Shown: piece after piece, positions 8,512 to 20,433 of the stretch | How positions within the stretch are numbered: the first letter of the stretch is position 1 | Layout: each line of letters begins with the position of its first letter | Source of the DNA: Aeromicrobium endophyticum | Lineage (GTDB): Bacteria; Actinomycetota; Actinomycetes; Propionibacteriales; Nocardioidaceae | Direction: 5' to 3' | NCBI RefSeq assembly: GCF_003586285.1 | Contig: NZ_QUBR01000003.1 | Span: 248,001 to 312,000 of the forward strand | Length of the DNA: 64,000 bases | Position numbers and translations under genes: made by a program | Notes under the pieces: model-generated | Told to the model about the DNA's origin: nothing | The model's input: the letters and a program-made list of their open reading frames with translations, nothing else | Databases searched by the model: none

Positions 8512-8553
8512 TCCGTCCCCCGGGGGAGGCGCGGGCCCGGCGGCGGCGAGAAC

Positions 8554-8593
8554 GCAAAGAAGTGTTTGCAAAGAAGGTTTTGCGGTCTAGCCT
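8554..8593 (+). promoter_or_regulatory. Tandem operators and -10 of the ArsR-MFS operon
   Basis: The unit GCAAA-N6-TTTGC occurs twice, at 8554-8569 and 8568-8583, sharing two bases, so the dyads repeat every 14 bases. GCAAAGAAG is also a direct repeat at 8554 and 8568. The -10 TAGCCT (8588-8593) follows directly, six bases before the ATG at 8600. The dyads cover the -35 region, as expected for an ArsR-type autorepressor. Confidence 0.65.
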
Positions 8594-8599
8594 GAGGTC

Positions 8600-9130
8600 A
8601 TGGTGTTCACCTCCAAGGTCGTCGACGACCTCGAGACCCTCAAGGCCGTCTCGCACCCGCTCCGGCTCGAGCTCCTCGGCCGGTTGCGGACCGAGGGCCC
8701 GGCGACGGCCTCGCAGCTCGGGCGTGCGCTGGGCGAGTCGAGCGGCTCGACGTCGTACCACCTGAGGCAGCTCGAGCGCTTCGGCCTCGTCGCCGACGAT
8801 GACGAGCAGCCGTCCGCGCGCGAGCGTCGTTGGCGGGCCCTGCACGACGCCACGAGCTTCCCGTCGTCGCTCGCCGACCTCGATGGCGGACGCGAGTACG
8901 TCGACGCGGTCCGGCGTCGCCAGGAGCAGTACCTGCGTCACGGGCTGGAGGCGTGGACCGAGCCTCGTCCGGGCATCGGCATGAGCGACTACGGGCTGCG
9001 CCTCGACCCGGCCGACCTGCTGGCTCTGCAGGAGGAGCTGCACGCGGTCGCGACCCGCTACTCGGGCCGCGCGGGTTCCGAGGCCGTCGTGCTGCACGTG
9101 CTGACGCTGCCCAAGCCGGACACGCCGTGA
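8600..9130 (+). CDS. ArsR-type winged-helix transcriptional regulator
   Basis: The 176-residue DNA-binding protein has a winged helix at about residues 10-90: LKAVSHPLRLELLGRLRTEG, then recognition helix SQLGRALGESSGSTSYHLRQLERFG and a wing. The C-terminal part (about 95-176) may be a sensor or dimer region. No metal-binding cysteine pair is present, so the signal is probably organic rather than a metal. Tandem dyads sit directly over its promoter, and the -10 is six bases from the ATG, so it is probably self-regulated and leaderless. Its stop overlaps the GTG of an MFS transporter by GTGA, making transporter control its likely job. Confidence 0.87.
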   Translation: MVFTSKVVDDLETLKAVSHPLRLELLGRLRTEGPATASQLGRALGESSGSTSYHLRQLERFGLVADDDEQPSARERRWRALHDATSFPSSLADLDGGREYVDAVRRRQEQYLRHGLEAWTEPRPGIGMSDYGLRLDPADLLALQEELHAVATRYSGRAGSEAVVLHVLTLPKPDTP

Positions 9131-10434
9131 GCATCAGGACGCGGTTCTGGCTCCTCGCCGGCATCCGGTGGCTCTCGACGGGTCTGATCGTCCCGGTCGC
9201 GGCGCTGCTGCCGCTCGAGCGAGGGCTGACGATCGCCGAGTACGGTGCCGTGGCCGCCGTGCAGGGAGTCGTGGTGCTCGTGCTCGAGCTGCCGACCGGC
9301 GGCTTCGCCGATGCCGTCGGACGCAAGCCGGTGTTCGTGGCCTCGGCGGTGATGGCGGTCGGCTCGTACGCGGTCTACGCGCTGGCGCACTCGCCGGCGG
9401 CCTTCGCGGTCGCCACCGGGCTCGCCGGGGCCTACCGAGCGCTCGACAGCGGCCCGCTCAACGCGTGGTTCGTCGATGCGGTCCATGCCACGACGCCGCC
9501 CGACGACAGGTCGTCGGTGGTCGCCCGCGGCCTCTCGGGCTACGCCAGCATCGCCGGGGTCGGCATCGCGGCGGGGGCGATCCTGGCTGCGGGGCTCGTC
9601 GCCTGGGCGCCCCTGGGCCGAGCCGACGCCCTGGCCCTTCCGTACTGGGTCGCGATCGGTCTGACCCTGCTGCAGATCGTCGCCGCGCTGATCCTCATGG
9701 ACGAGCCGGGCCGCGCTGAGCCGGGCCGTCTGGGTGCCTCGATCAGGGCGACGCCGCGCACGATCGCGACTGGCGCGCGGCTCGTGCTCAGGTCGCGCGT
9801 GCTGGCAGCGCTCATGGGGGTCATGCTGCTGTGGGGCTTCGGCATGATCGCGTTCGAGACGATGACGCCCGTCCGGCTCGCAGAGCTCCTGGGCGACCGT
9901 GATTCCGCAGCGTCGGTGATGGGTCCGGCCACCGCGGCAGCCTGGGGTGTCTCGGCGGTGGGGGCGGCCCTGGTGCCGATGATGCTGAGGCGCTGGAGCA
10001 TGGTCGCGGTGTCGGTGGTGCTGCGGATCGTCCAAGGGGCAACGGTCGTCGCGATGGGCCTGGCCGGTGGGCCGGTCGGTGTCGTCGTGGGCCTCCTGGC
10101 GACGTACGCGGTGCACTCTGCCGCGGGTGCGATCCACGAGACCCTGTTGCACGAACGGGTCGGTCACGAGCACCGGGCGACGGTGCTGTCGCTGGCCTCG
10201 ATGGCGATGCACCCCGGTGGGTCGCTCGGCCTGGTGGTGCTCGGCGCGGTCGCGACCGACACGTCGCCCGGCGCCGCGATGATCGTCGGCGGGGTCGTGC
10301 TGGCACTGGCCGCGCCGCTGTTCCTGGTCCGGGAGGGCAAAGGTCGCGGTGCTGCGACAGCACTGCCTCCTATGCTCGACCACGACGGCGGCATCCGGCC
10401 CGCCGGCGATGCTGTGGAGGCACGACATGACTGA
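9127..10434 (+). CDS. MFS transporter
   Basis: This 435-residue inner-membrane protein has about twelve hydrophobic segments. The loop after the second segment reads GGFADAVGRKPVF, the classic MFS loop 2-3 signature. It is probably a drug or metabolite exporter; the substrate cannot be told. The GTG start overlaps the stop of the ArsR-type regulator by GTGA, so the two are translated together and share the operators at 8554-8583. Its last eight bases overlap the enoyl-CoA hydratase start. Confidence 0.87.
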   Translation: MSIRTRFWLLAGIRWLSTGLIVPVAALLPLERGLTIAEYGAVAAVQGVVVLVLELPTGGFADAVGRKPVFVASAVMAVGSYAVYALAHSPAAFAVATGLAGAYRALDSGPLNAWFVDAVHATTPPDDRSSVVARGLSGYASIAGVGIAAGAILAAGLVAWAPLGRADALALPYWVAIGLTLLQIVAALILMDEPGRAEPGRLGASIRATPRTIATGARLVLRSRVLAALMGVMLLWGFGMIAFETMTPVRLAELLGDRDSAASVMGPATAAAWGVSAVGAALVPMMLRRWSMVAVSVVLRIVQGATVVAMGLAGGPVGVVVGLLATYAVHSAAGAIHETLLHERVGHEHRATVLSLASMAMHPGGSLGLVVLGAVATDTSPGAAMIVGGVVLALAAPLFLVREGKGRGAATALPPMLDHDGGIRPAGDAVEARHD

Positions 10435-11206
10435 ATTCGTCCGACTCGAGGTCACCGACGGGGTGGGCACGATCCGCCTCGACCGGCCCAAGATGAATGC
10501 GCTCAACGCTCAGTTGCAGGAGGAGCTGAGCGCCGCGGCGAAGGAGGCCGACGCGCGCGACGACGTCGCGGCGGTCGTGCTGTTCGGCGGCGAGCGGGTC
10601 TTCGCGGCGGGTGCCGACGTCAAGGAGATGGCCACGATGTCGCACGGCGAGATGGTCAAGCACGCCCATCTGCTGCAGGCCTTCACGCGTGACATCGCGG
10701 CGATCAGCAAGCCGACCGTCACGGCGATCACCGGCTTCGCGCTGGGCGGCGGGTGCGAGCTGGCGCTGGCGACCGACGTCCGCTTCGCCGCTGACGACGC
10801 CAAGCTCGGGCAGCCCGAGATCCTGCTCGGCATCATCCCCGGCGCGGGCGGCACGCAGCGCCTGGCCCGCCTGGTCGGCCCGGCCAAGGCCAAGGACCTC
10901 ATCTTCACGGGCCGGTTCGTCGACGCCCACGAGGCGCTCGCCATCGGTCTGGTCGACCAGGTGCACCCCGCCGCCGACGTGTACGCCCAGGCCGTCTCGT
11001 GGGCGGCGCAGTTCGTCGGCGGTCCGCGGCTCGCGCTGCGGGCGGCCAAGAACGCGGTCGACCGCGGCATCGAGGTCGACCTGCAGACCGGTCTCGAGAT
11101 CGAGCGCGTCGAGTTCTCCGGGCTGTTCGCGACCGACGACCGCGTCGCCGGCATGACGTCGTTCGTCGAGAACGGCCCCGGCAAGGCGACCTTCACCGGC
11201 CGCTGA
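10427..11206 (+). CDS. Enoyl-CoA hydratase/isomerase
   Basis: A 259-residue crotonase that hydrates 2-enoyl-CoA in beta-oxidation. Both catalytic glutamates are visible: in ALGGGCELALATDV and in LGQPEILLGIIPGAGGTQRL. The oxyanion-hole region FAAGADVKEM is present. The ATG at 10427 has GGAGG seven bases upstream and lies inside the last codons of the MFS gene. That overlap may be incidental, as the functions differ. The sequence most resembles EchA8-type short-chain enzymes. A double hairpin follows from nine bases after the stop. Confidence 0.93.
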   Translation: MTEFVRLEVTDGVGTIRLDRPKMNALNAQLQEELSAAAKEADARDDVAAVVLFGGERVFAAGADVKEMATMSHGEMVKHAHLLQAFTRDIAAISKPTVTAITGFALGGGCELALATDVRFAADDAKLGQPEILLGIIPGAGGTQRLARLVGPAKAKDLIFTGRFVDAHEALAIGLVDQVHPAADVYAQAVSWAAQFVGGPRLALRAAKNAVDRGIEVDLQTGLEIERVEFSGLFATDDRVAGMTSFVENGPGKATFTGR

Positions 11207-11214
11207 CCCGCAGC

Positions 11215-11311
11215 GACGTCATCACGGCCGCGCCGACGCACGCACGTCCGTGATGACGTCCCCGGGACGTCATCACGGCAGTATGTGCGATGCAGCAGGC
11301 GTGATGACGTC
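11215..11311. repeat. Double palindrome with GTGATGACGTC arms
   Basis: Four copies of the arm GACGTCATCACGG alternate in orientation at 11215-11227, 11248-11260, 11266-11278 and 11300-11311. They form two hairpins with 12-13-base stems and loops of 20 and 21 bases, back to back. The element fills the gap between the enoyl-CoA hydratase and malQ and may also end transcription. No other copy was found in this window. Confidence 0.8.
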
Positions 11312-11399
11312 CCGGGCTGGGGGCGGCGGGACGCCGAGGTGCACGAGGGGCGGCGCGCGTGGATTGGCACCGTCAGGGTCCGTCCGCGATGCTGGGACG

Positions 11400-13361
11400 G
11401 TGACCACGCCCCCCGATCTCGTCGAGCTGGCCCACGCGCACGGCGTGGCCACGGAGTACGAGGGATCCGACCGCACCCCCGTCGTCGTCGACCCCGAGCT
11501 GGTGGTGGCCGTGCTCGGCATGCTGGACGTCGACGCGACCTCGCCCGAGGCCGTCCGCGCCTCGCTCGACGCTGCTCGCGAGCGCGACCGCGCGACGACG
11601 CTGCCGCCCACGGTCATCGCGATCGAGGGGCAGGCGCGTGCCCTCGGCGTCGCGGCCCGAGTGCACCTCGAGGACGGCACCACGCTCGAGACCGCGGGCG
11701 ACCTGCCGGGCGACCTGCCGCTCGGCTGGCACACGATCGTGACCGACGAGCAGACGTCGACGCTGGTCGTCGCGCCCGCGCGCATGGACGACATCCGCCC
11801 CACCTGGGGCTGGATGCTCCAGCTGTACGCCCTGCGATCGACCGGCTCGTGGGGGATGGGCGACTTCGGCGACCTGGCCGAGTTCGCGCGCCGCGCCGCG
11901 ACCGAGCAGGGCGCCGGCGTCATCCTGGTCAACCCCGTGCAGGCCGTCGCGCCGACGCACCCGGTGCAACGGTCGCCGTACTCGCCGGCGAGCAGACGCT
12001 TCGCCAATCCGCTCTACCTGCGCATCACCGACACGGCGGCCTACGCGGCGGCCGACACGGCGACGCAGGCCGCCGTGCTGGCGCTCGCCCCGCAGCGCGA
12101 CACCGACGCGATCGACTACGACGCCGTGTGGGACGCCAAGCACGCGGCGCTCGAGCTGCTGTGGCCGCACCGGCCCGACATCGAGCGCGAGCTCGACGTC
12201 GACGCCTCCCTGCGCGACTTCGCCACCTTCTGTGCGCTCGCCGAGCAGCACGGCGGCGACTGGCGCGACTGGCCGGTCTCGCTGCAGGACCCGGCAGGCG
12301 CAGCCGTCACCCAGGCGCGCGTCGACCTGGCCGAGCGCATCGCCTTCCACGCCTGGCTGCAGCACCTGTGCCGCCAGCAGCTCGACGCGGCACGTTCTGC
12401 TGCTCACGACGGCGGCATGGGCGTCGGCATCGTCCACGACCTGCCGGTGGGCGTCAGCGCAGGCGGGCCCGACACGTGGTCGCAGCGCGAGGTCTTCGCC
12501 CCAGCGGTGCGCGTCGGCTGCCCGGCCGACGCCTTCAACGAGCTGGGGCAGGACTGGGGCCTGCCGCCCTTCAAGCCCGCCGAGCTCGCGGCGGCCGGCT
12601 ACGCCCCGTTCCGTGACGTGGTGCGCAGCGTGCTGCAGCACGCCGACGGCATCCGCATCGACCACATCGCAGGCCTGTGGCGCCTCTGGTGGATCCCGCC
12701 GGGAGAGCCCGCCCACCGCGGCACCTACGTGCACTACGACGCCGACGCGATGCTCGCCGTGCTGGCGCTCGAGGCCCACCGTGCCGGCGCCATCATCGTG
12801 GGCGAGGACCTCGGCACCGTCGAGGACGTCGTCACCGAGACGATGCACGAGCGCGGCATGCTGAGCTCGGCGGTGCTGTGGTTCGAGCGCGACTGGGACG
12901 CCGCCGGGCAGCCGTTCCGCCGTCCTGCCGACTGGGAGCCCGAGACCATGGCCAGCGTCACGACCCACGACCTGCCCACCGCCACCGGCTGGCTCGACGC
13001 CGAGCACGTCAGGCTGCGCGCGTCCCTCGACCTGCTCGACGGGCCCGTCGACGAGGCGCTGGCCGCAGCCGCCGACGACCGCGCGGCACTGATGCGGCTG
13101 GTCGACGACGAGGGCATCGACACGTCCGACCCCGTCGTGGCCCTGCACGCCGTCATCGCCCGCGCGGCGTCCCGGCTCGTGCTCAGCGCGCCCACCGACG
13201 TCGTCGGCGAGCGGCGTCAGCCCAACCTGCCCGGCACGGTCGACGAGTATCCCAACTGGCGCATCCCGCTGCCGGTGACGCTCGAGGAGTTCTTCGACGC
13301 CCCGCACGTCGCCGACGTCGTGGCGCCCCTGCGCGCCGAGCGCCCGCCCGCCGGCGACTGA
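11400..13361 (+). CDS. malQ: 4-alpha-glucanotransferase (amylomaltase)
   Basis: This 653-residue GH77 enzyme transfers alpha-1,4-glucan segments between chains. The catalytic triad is visible: nucleophile D421 in IRIDHIAGLWRLW, acid/base E469 in VGEDLGTVED, and D524 in TTHDLPTATGW. About 130 residues precede the barrel, as in actinobacterial MalQ. I chose the GTG at 11400 because upstream sequence falls in the palindromic element; GATGCT lies exactly six bases before it, consistent with a leaderless start. It begins the alpha-glucan/trehalose block. Confidence 0.92.
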   Translation: MTTPPDLVELAHAHGVATEYEGSDRTPVVVDPELVVAVLGMLDVDATSPEAVRASLDAARERDRATTLPPTVIAIEGQARALGVAARVHLEDGTTLETAGDLPGDLPLGWHTIVTDEQTSTLVVAPARMDDIRPTWGWMLQLYALRSTGSWGMGDFGDLAEFARRAATEQGAGVILVNPVQAVAPTHPVQRSPYSPASRRFANPLYLRITDTAAYAAADTATQAAVLALAPQRDTDAIDYDAVWDAKHAALELLWPHRPDIERELDVDASLRDFATFCALAEQHGGDWRDWPVSLQDPAGAAVTQARVDLAERIAFHAWLQHLCRQQLDAARSAAHDGGMGVGIVHDLPVGVSAGGPDTWSQREVFAPAVRVGCPADAFNELGQDWGLPPFKPAELAAAGYAPFRDVVRSVLQHADGIRIDHIAGLWRLWWIPPGEPAHRGTYVHYDADAMLAVLALEAHRAGAIIVGEDLGTVEDVVTETMHERGMLSSAVLWFERDWDAAGQPFRRPADWEPETMASVTTHDLPTATGWLDAEHVRLRASLDLLDGPVDEALAAAADDRAALMRLVDDEGIDTSDPVVALHAVIARAASRLVLSAPTDVVGERRQPNLPGTVDEYPNWRIPLPVTLEEFFDAPHVADVVAPLRAERPPAGD

Positions 13362-13413
13362 CCTCACACCTGTGTCCGGGTTGCCCCGCTCGAATGGGGG
13401 TAATGCCAGGCAG

Positions 13414-15551
<2,138 letters not shown>

Positions 15552-15555
<4 letters not shown>

Positions 15556-17852
15556 CCGGGGCGGTGTCGCCGTCGACGCCCTCGTCGACCTACCGGCTGC
15601 AGCTGCGGCCGGAGTTCGGCTTCGGCGACGCCCGCGACGTGGTCGGCTACCTGCACGACCTCGGCGTGGGTGCGGTCTACGTGTCGCCGGTGCTCGACGC
15701 CACCCCGGGCTCGACGCACGGCTACGACGTCACCGACCCGCGGCTCGCGCGTCCTGCCCTCGGCGGCGAGGAGGGCCGGCTGGCGCTGGCCGACGCGGTG
15801 CGGGCCTGCGGCCTCGGGTTCGTGGTCGACATCGTGCCCAACCACATGTCGGTCGAGGTGCCCACGGCCAATCCGTTCTGGTGGGACCTCCTGGCCAAGG
15901 GGCGGGCCTCGCAGTTCGCCCACTGGTTCGACGTCGATTGGGCGCGCGACCGCATCCTCGTTCCGGTGCTCGGATCGGCTGACGACCTCGACGCGCTGAC
16001 GGTCGAGGGCGACCAGCTGGTCTACCACGACCACCGGTTCCCGATCGCCGGCGACACCTCCGGCACGCCGCGCGAGGTGCACGACCGCCAGAGGTACGAG
16101 CTGGTCGACTGGCGCCGCGGCAACGCCGAGCTGAACTACCGCCGGTTCTTCGACATCACCACGCTGGCCGCCGTGCGCGTCGAGCAGCAGGACGTGTTCG
16201 CGGCGGTGCACGCCGAGGTGCTGAGGTGGGTCGCCGACGGCGACGTCTCGGGCCTGCGCATCGACCACCCCGACGGGCTGGCCGATCCGACGGCGTACAT
16301 GCAGCGACTCCGCGCCGCCGCCCCGCAGGCGTGGATCGTGGTCGAGAAGATCCTGCACCCGGGCGAGGACCTGCCCCAGAGCTGGCCGGTCGACGGCACC
16401 ACGGGCTACGACGCCCTCGGCGAGATCTTCGGCGTCCTGGTCGACCCGAGGGGCGAGGACGCGCTGACGTCGCTGGCCGCCGAGCTCGGCCAGGACGTCG
16501 ACTACGCGCAGGTCGAGCAGACCGCCCGGCGCCTCGTCACCGACGACATCCTGGTCGCCGAGGTGCGTCGCATCGCCGCGCTGGTCGACGACGTCGAGGC
16601 AGGTGCCGCCCGGGCGGCGGTCGCCGAGACGATGATCGCGTTCGACGTCTACCGCTCGTACCTGCCGCAGGAGCACGCCCACTGGCACGCCGCGATCGCG
16701 ACGGCACGGCAGCGTCGCCCCGACCTCGGCGAGGCGCTCGACGCGCTCGACCACCAGGTCACGTCCGATCCCTCGGGCGAGCTCGCCACCCGCATCCAGC
16801 AGACGTCCGGCATGGTCGTGGCCAAGGGCACCGAGGACACCACGTTCTACCGCTACACGCGCTTCGTCGCGCTCAACGAGGTCGGCGGCTCGCCCGACCG
16901 CTTCGGCATCGGCGTCGACGAGCTGCACGACCTCGCGGCGGCGCGCGATGCCGGTGCCCCAGGGGCGATGACGACGCTCACGACCCACGACACGAAGCGT
17001 TCGGAGGACACCCGGGCCCGTCTCGCGGTGCTGTCGGAGGTCGCCGACGACTTCGTGGCGCACGTGCGCCGGTGGTCCCAGCAGTGCGGCCTCGGCGAGC
17101 CGTCGCTCGAGCTGCTGGCCTGGCAGACGCTGGTCGGCGCCGCGCCGATCAGCGACGAGCGGCTGGTCGACTACCTGCTGAAGGCCGCCCGCGAGTCGAA
17201 GCTGCGCACCACGTGGACCGAGCCCGACGAGCCGTTCGAGCAGCAGGTCCGCGAGTGGCCCGCCGCCGTCCGGGCCGCGGTCGGCGACGAGGTCGACGCC
17301 TTCGTCGAGAGCATCACGCCCCACGGCTGGACCAACTCGCTCAGCCAGAAGCTGCTGCAGCTCACCGCCCCCGGCGTCCCCGACGTCTACCAGGGCACCG
17401 AGCTGTGGGACTTCTCGCTGGTCGACCCCGACAACCGTCGTGCGGTCGACTACGGAGCGCGACGCACGATGCTCGCGCGGCTCGCGGACGGTGAGGTGCC
17501 CGCGGTCGACGAGACCGGCGCCGCCAAGCTGCTGCTCGTCCAGCGCACGCTGACGCTGCGCCGTGACCGCCCCGAGCTGTTCCGCGGCTACACGCCGCTG
17601 CGGGCCGAGGGGCCGTCCGCCGACCACGCCGTCGCGTACTCCCGCAGCGACGACCTCGTGGTGGTGGCGACCCGTCTGCCGGTCGGCCTGGCCGAGGCGG
17701 GCGGATGGCGCGACACGACGCTCACCCTGCCGTCCGGCACCTGGACCGACGTGCTCACGGGCGAGGCGGTCGACAGCACGCCCGTGCGGCTCGCCGCGCT
17801 GCTCGACCGCTACCCGGTCGTGCTGCTCGTGCGTGACGCGGACGCGTCCTGA
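15552..17852 (+). CDS. treY: Maltooligosyltrehalose synthase
   Basis: The 766-residue GH13_26 enzyme converts the reducing end of a maltodextrin into a terminal trehalosyl unit by an internal rearrangement. It opens with STYRLQLRPEFGFGDAR, typical of TreY. Nucleophile D238 is in LRIDHPDGLADP, acid/base E265 in VVEKILHPGE, and D480 in THDTKRSEDTRAR. The C-terminus contains PDVYQGTELWDFSLVDPDNRR, another family mark. It overlaps glgX/treX by ATGA and precedes treZ by 13 bases, so all three belong to one trehalose-making unit. Confidence 0.96.
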
Positions 17853-17853
17853 C

Positions 17854-17859
17854 TAGGCT
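17854..17859 (+). promoter_or_regulatory. Predicted -10 TAGGCT of treZ (leaderless)
   Basis: TAGGCT sits in the 13-base gap after treY and is followed by exactly six bases before the treZ ATG. treZ could thus also be transcribed separately from treXY. Confidence 0.5.
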
Positions 17860-17865
17860 CGACAC

Positions 17866-19500
17866 ATGACCTTCACGGTGTGGTGCCCCGACCTCGAACG
17901 AGTCCGCGTGCAGGTCGACGGGGTCGAGCACGACATGGCTCCCGCCGAGCACGGGGGATGGTGGTCGGCGGACGTCGACGCGTCCCACGGCACCGACTAC
18001 GCGTTCGTGCTCGGCGACGACGAGACGCCGCTGCCCGACCCGCGGTCGGCCTGGCAGCCGCAGGGCGTGCACGCGGCGTCGCGCGTGTACGACCATAACG
18101 CGTTCGCCTGGACCGATCAGTCGTGGGCGGGCCGTGAGCTCGCCCGGTCGGTCGTCTACGAGCTGCACATCGGCACGTTCACGCCCGGCGGCACCTTCGA
18201 CGCGGCGGTCGAGCGGCTCGACCACCTCGTCGACCTCGGCATCGACCTCGTCGAGGTGCTGCCGGTCAACTCCTTCGACGGTCCGCACGGGTGGGGCTAC
18301 GACGGCGTGCTGTGGGGTGCGGTGCACGAGCCGTACGGGGGGCCGGACGGCTTCAAGCGCTTCGTCGACGCGTGCCACGCGCGTGGCCTCGGCGTCGTGC
18401 TCGACGTCGTCTACAACCACCTCGGGCCCTCCGGTGCCTACCTCGACCGCTTCGGCCCGTACTTCGCGGGCCAGAACGACTGGGGGCCGGGCCTCAACCT
18501 CGACGGCCCGGGCTCCGACGAGGTGCGCCGCTACGTGCTCGACAACGCCCGCACGTGGTTCGAGCACTTCCACGTCGACGGCCTGCGGCTCGATGCCGTC
18601 CACGCGCTCGCCGACAAGCGCGCCCTGCCGATCCTGGAGGAGCTGTCGGCCGAGACCTCCGCGCTCTCCGAGACGCTGGGCCGCCCGCTGACGCTCATCG
18701 CGGAGTCCGACCTCAACGACCCGCGCACCGTCACGCCACGGTCCGAGCACGGGCTCGGCATGGACGCCCAGTGGTCGGACGACCTGCACCACGCGATCCA
18801 CGTCCGACTGACGGGCGAGACCGACGGCTACTACGCCGACTTCGCCGCGCCTGGTGCGCTGGCCAAGACGCTCCGCGGTGCGTTCTTCCACGACGGCTCG
18901 TGGTCGTCGTTCCGCGAGCGCTCGCACGGACGTCCGGTCGACGTCGCGTCCGTCCCGGGATCGGCGTTCCTGGCCTACGTGCAGAACCACGACCAGATCG
19001 GCAACCGCGCCACGGGCGACCGCATCTCGGCGTCGGTGTCCCCGGGCCTCATCGCGTGCGGTGCGGCGATCGTGCTGCTGGGGCCCTACACGCCCATGCT
19101 GTTCATGGGCGAGGAATGGGCCGCATCGACGCCGTGGCAGTTCTTCGCGTCGTTCCCCGATCCCGAGCTGGCCGACGCCGTCCGCAACGGACGCCGCAAG
19201 GAGTTCGGCCGGCACGGCTGGGGCGAGTCCGAGGTGCCCGACCCGATGGACGAGGCGACCTTCCGGCGCTCGAAGCTCGACTGGTCCGAGCTCAAGCACC
19301 CCGACCACGTCAACATCCTCGAGCTGCACAAGTCGCTGATCGCGCTGCGGCGGGAGTTCCCCGAGCTGTCCGACCCGTCGCTCGCCGACTTCCGCGTCGA
19401 GGTCGCCGACGACGACTCGTGGATCGTCATGCACCGCGGACGCTTCCAGGTGCGCGTCGACTTCGCCGAGGGCGCCATCGACGTCACCTCCGCCGACTGA
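17866..19500 (+). CDS. treZ: Malto-oligosyltrehalose trehalohydrolase
   Basis: This 544-residue GH13_10 enzyme releases trehalose from the maltooligosyltrehalose made by TreY. An N-terminal CBM48-like domain (1-100) precedes the barrel. Nucleophile D243 is in LRLDAVHAL, acid/base E280 in IAESDLNDPR, and D376 in QNHDQIGNRATG. The segment MLFMGEEWAASTPWQFF is a family signature. It may have its own leaderless promoter within the 13 bases after treY. Transcription ends against a palindromic element and a convergent PhzF-like gene. Confidence 0.95.
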   Translation: MTFTVWCPDLERVRVQVDGVEHDMAPAEHGGWWSADVDASHGTDYAFVLGDDETPLPDPRSAWQPQGVHAASRVYDHNAFAWTDQSWAGRELARSVVYELHIGTFTPGGTFDAAVERLDHLVDLGIDLVEVLPVNSFDGPHGWGYDGVLWGAVHEPYGGPDGFKRFVDACHARGLGVVLDVVYNHLGPSGAYLDRFGPYFAGQNDWGPGLNLDGPGSDEVRRYVLDNARTWFEHFHVDGLRLDAVHALADKRALPILEELSAETSALSETLGRPLTLIAESDLNDPRTVTPRSEHGLGMDAQWSDDLHHAIHVRLTGETDGYYADFAAPGALAKTLRGAFFHDGSWSSFRERSHGRPVDVASVPGSAFLAYVQNHDQIGNRATGDRISASVSPGLIACGAAIVLLGPYTPMLFMGEEWAASTPWQFFASFPDPELADAVRNGRRKEFGRHGWGESEVPDPMDEATFRRSKLDWSELKHPDHVNILELHKSLIALRREFPELSDPSLADFRVEVADDDSWIVMHRGRFQVRVDFAEGAIDVTSAD

Positions 19501-19522
19501 CCCACGCGCGATCCGCCGGGCC

Positions 19523-19604
19523 CGCGAGTGGCGCAGTCTGGCGATTCTGAGACGGCGTGTCGCGCGGACTTGCGCCACTCGCGAACGGATGTGCGCCACT
19601 CGCG
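19523..19604. repeat. Palindromic element, family 1 copy A
   Basis: Arm GCGAGTGGCGCA at 19524-19535 and its complement TGCGCCACTCGCG at 19571-19583 enclose 35 bases with the core TGAGACGGCGTGTC. A second complementary arm lies at 19592-19604 after eight bases. Copies B (46809) and C (49155) have the same geometry. It fills the gap between the convergent treZ and PhzF-like genes. Confidence 0.9.
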
Positions 19605-19605
19605 G

Positions 19606-20421
19606 CTACAGGGCGACCTCGCCGGCGATGCCGACGACGGTGTCGCCGCCGACCCAGATGTCCTCCCCGACCCGCGAGACGTGCACGCGTCCGCGGCGGC
19701 CGAGCCGGGTGCCCTGCGCGGCCACGTAGCTGTCGGTCGCCAGCCCCGAGCCGATCAGCCACTGGCCGATCGCGGCGTTGAGGCTGCCCGTGACGGGGTC
19801 CTCGCCGGGCGGGAAGAAGGCGCGCACCTCGACGTCGGCCGGGCCGCCGGGCGGGTGGGGGCCGACGACGCCGACCTTGTCGAGCTCGCCGAAGCCGCGC
19901 GGCTCGATCGCCAGGACGGCCTCGGCGCTTCGCATCAGCAGCGCGACCCACCCCGGGCCGTTGTCGGCCCACTGCGCGCCGATCACGTCATGACGCCCGA
20001 TGCCGAGCGCCGCTGCCACCTGCTCGATGTCGGCCTCGTCGACCGGGCCGCCGCGCCGCAGCGGGGGAGCGGCGAACGCCAGCCGTCCGCCGTCGTCGCG
20101 CACACGGACGAGCCCCGCGCCGCACTCCTGCACCAGCCCGCCGGCGTCGCGCGGCTCGCCACCCGCCGCGAGCCACGCCCGCGCCGACCCGAGGGTGGGG
20201 TGCCCGGCGAACGGCAGCTCGCCGCGCGTCGTGAAGATGCGCAGGCGGTAGTCGGCGGACGGATCGGTCGGCGCCAGCAGGAACGTCGTCTCCGACAGGT
20301 TGGTCCAGCGCGCGAACGCGGCCATCTGCTCGTCGTCCAGCCCGTCGGCGTCGTGGACGACCGCCACGGGGTTGCCGTACATGAGCTCGTCGGTGAACAC
20401 GTCGACCTGGGTGAATCGCAT
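19606..20421 (-). CDS. PhzF family isomerase-like protein
   Basis: The 271-residue protein has the two-lobed diaminopimelate-epimerase fold of PhzF. It starts MRFTQVDVFTDELMYGNPVAVVHDADG and carries the conserved glutamate E44 in TNLSETTFLL. The second-lobe motifs FAGHPTLGSARAWL and FFPPGEDPVTGSLNAAIGQWL are typical. Most such proteins have unknown substrates; this one is not in a phenazine cluster. TAGCCT lies six bases before the ATG, so the mRNA is probably leaderless. It sits between treZ and the second glgX without an obvious tie to sugar metabolism. Confidence 0.88.
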   Translation of the reverse strand: MRFTQVDVFTDELMYGNPVAVVHDADGLDDEQMAAFARWTNLSETTFLLAPTDPSADYRLRIFTTRGELPFAGHPTLGSARAWLAAGGEPRDAGGLVQECGAGLVRVRDDGGRLAFAAPPLRRGGPVDEADIEQVAAALGIGRHDVIGAQWADNGPGWVALLMRSAEAVLAIEPRGFGELDKVGVVGPHPPGGPADVEVRAFFPPGEDPVTGSLNAAIGQWLIGSGLATDSYVAAQGTRLGRRGRVHVSRVGEDIWVGGDTVVGIAGEVAL

Positions 20422-20427
20422 ACGCCG

Positions 20428-20433
20428 AGGCTA
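20428..20433 (-). promoter_or_regulatory. Predicted -10 TAGCCT of the PhzF-like gene (leaderless)
   Basis: On the minus strand TAGCCT is followed by six bases and the ATG at 20421. Confidence 0.5.
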
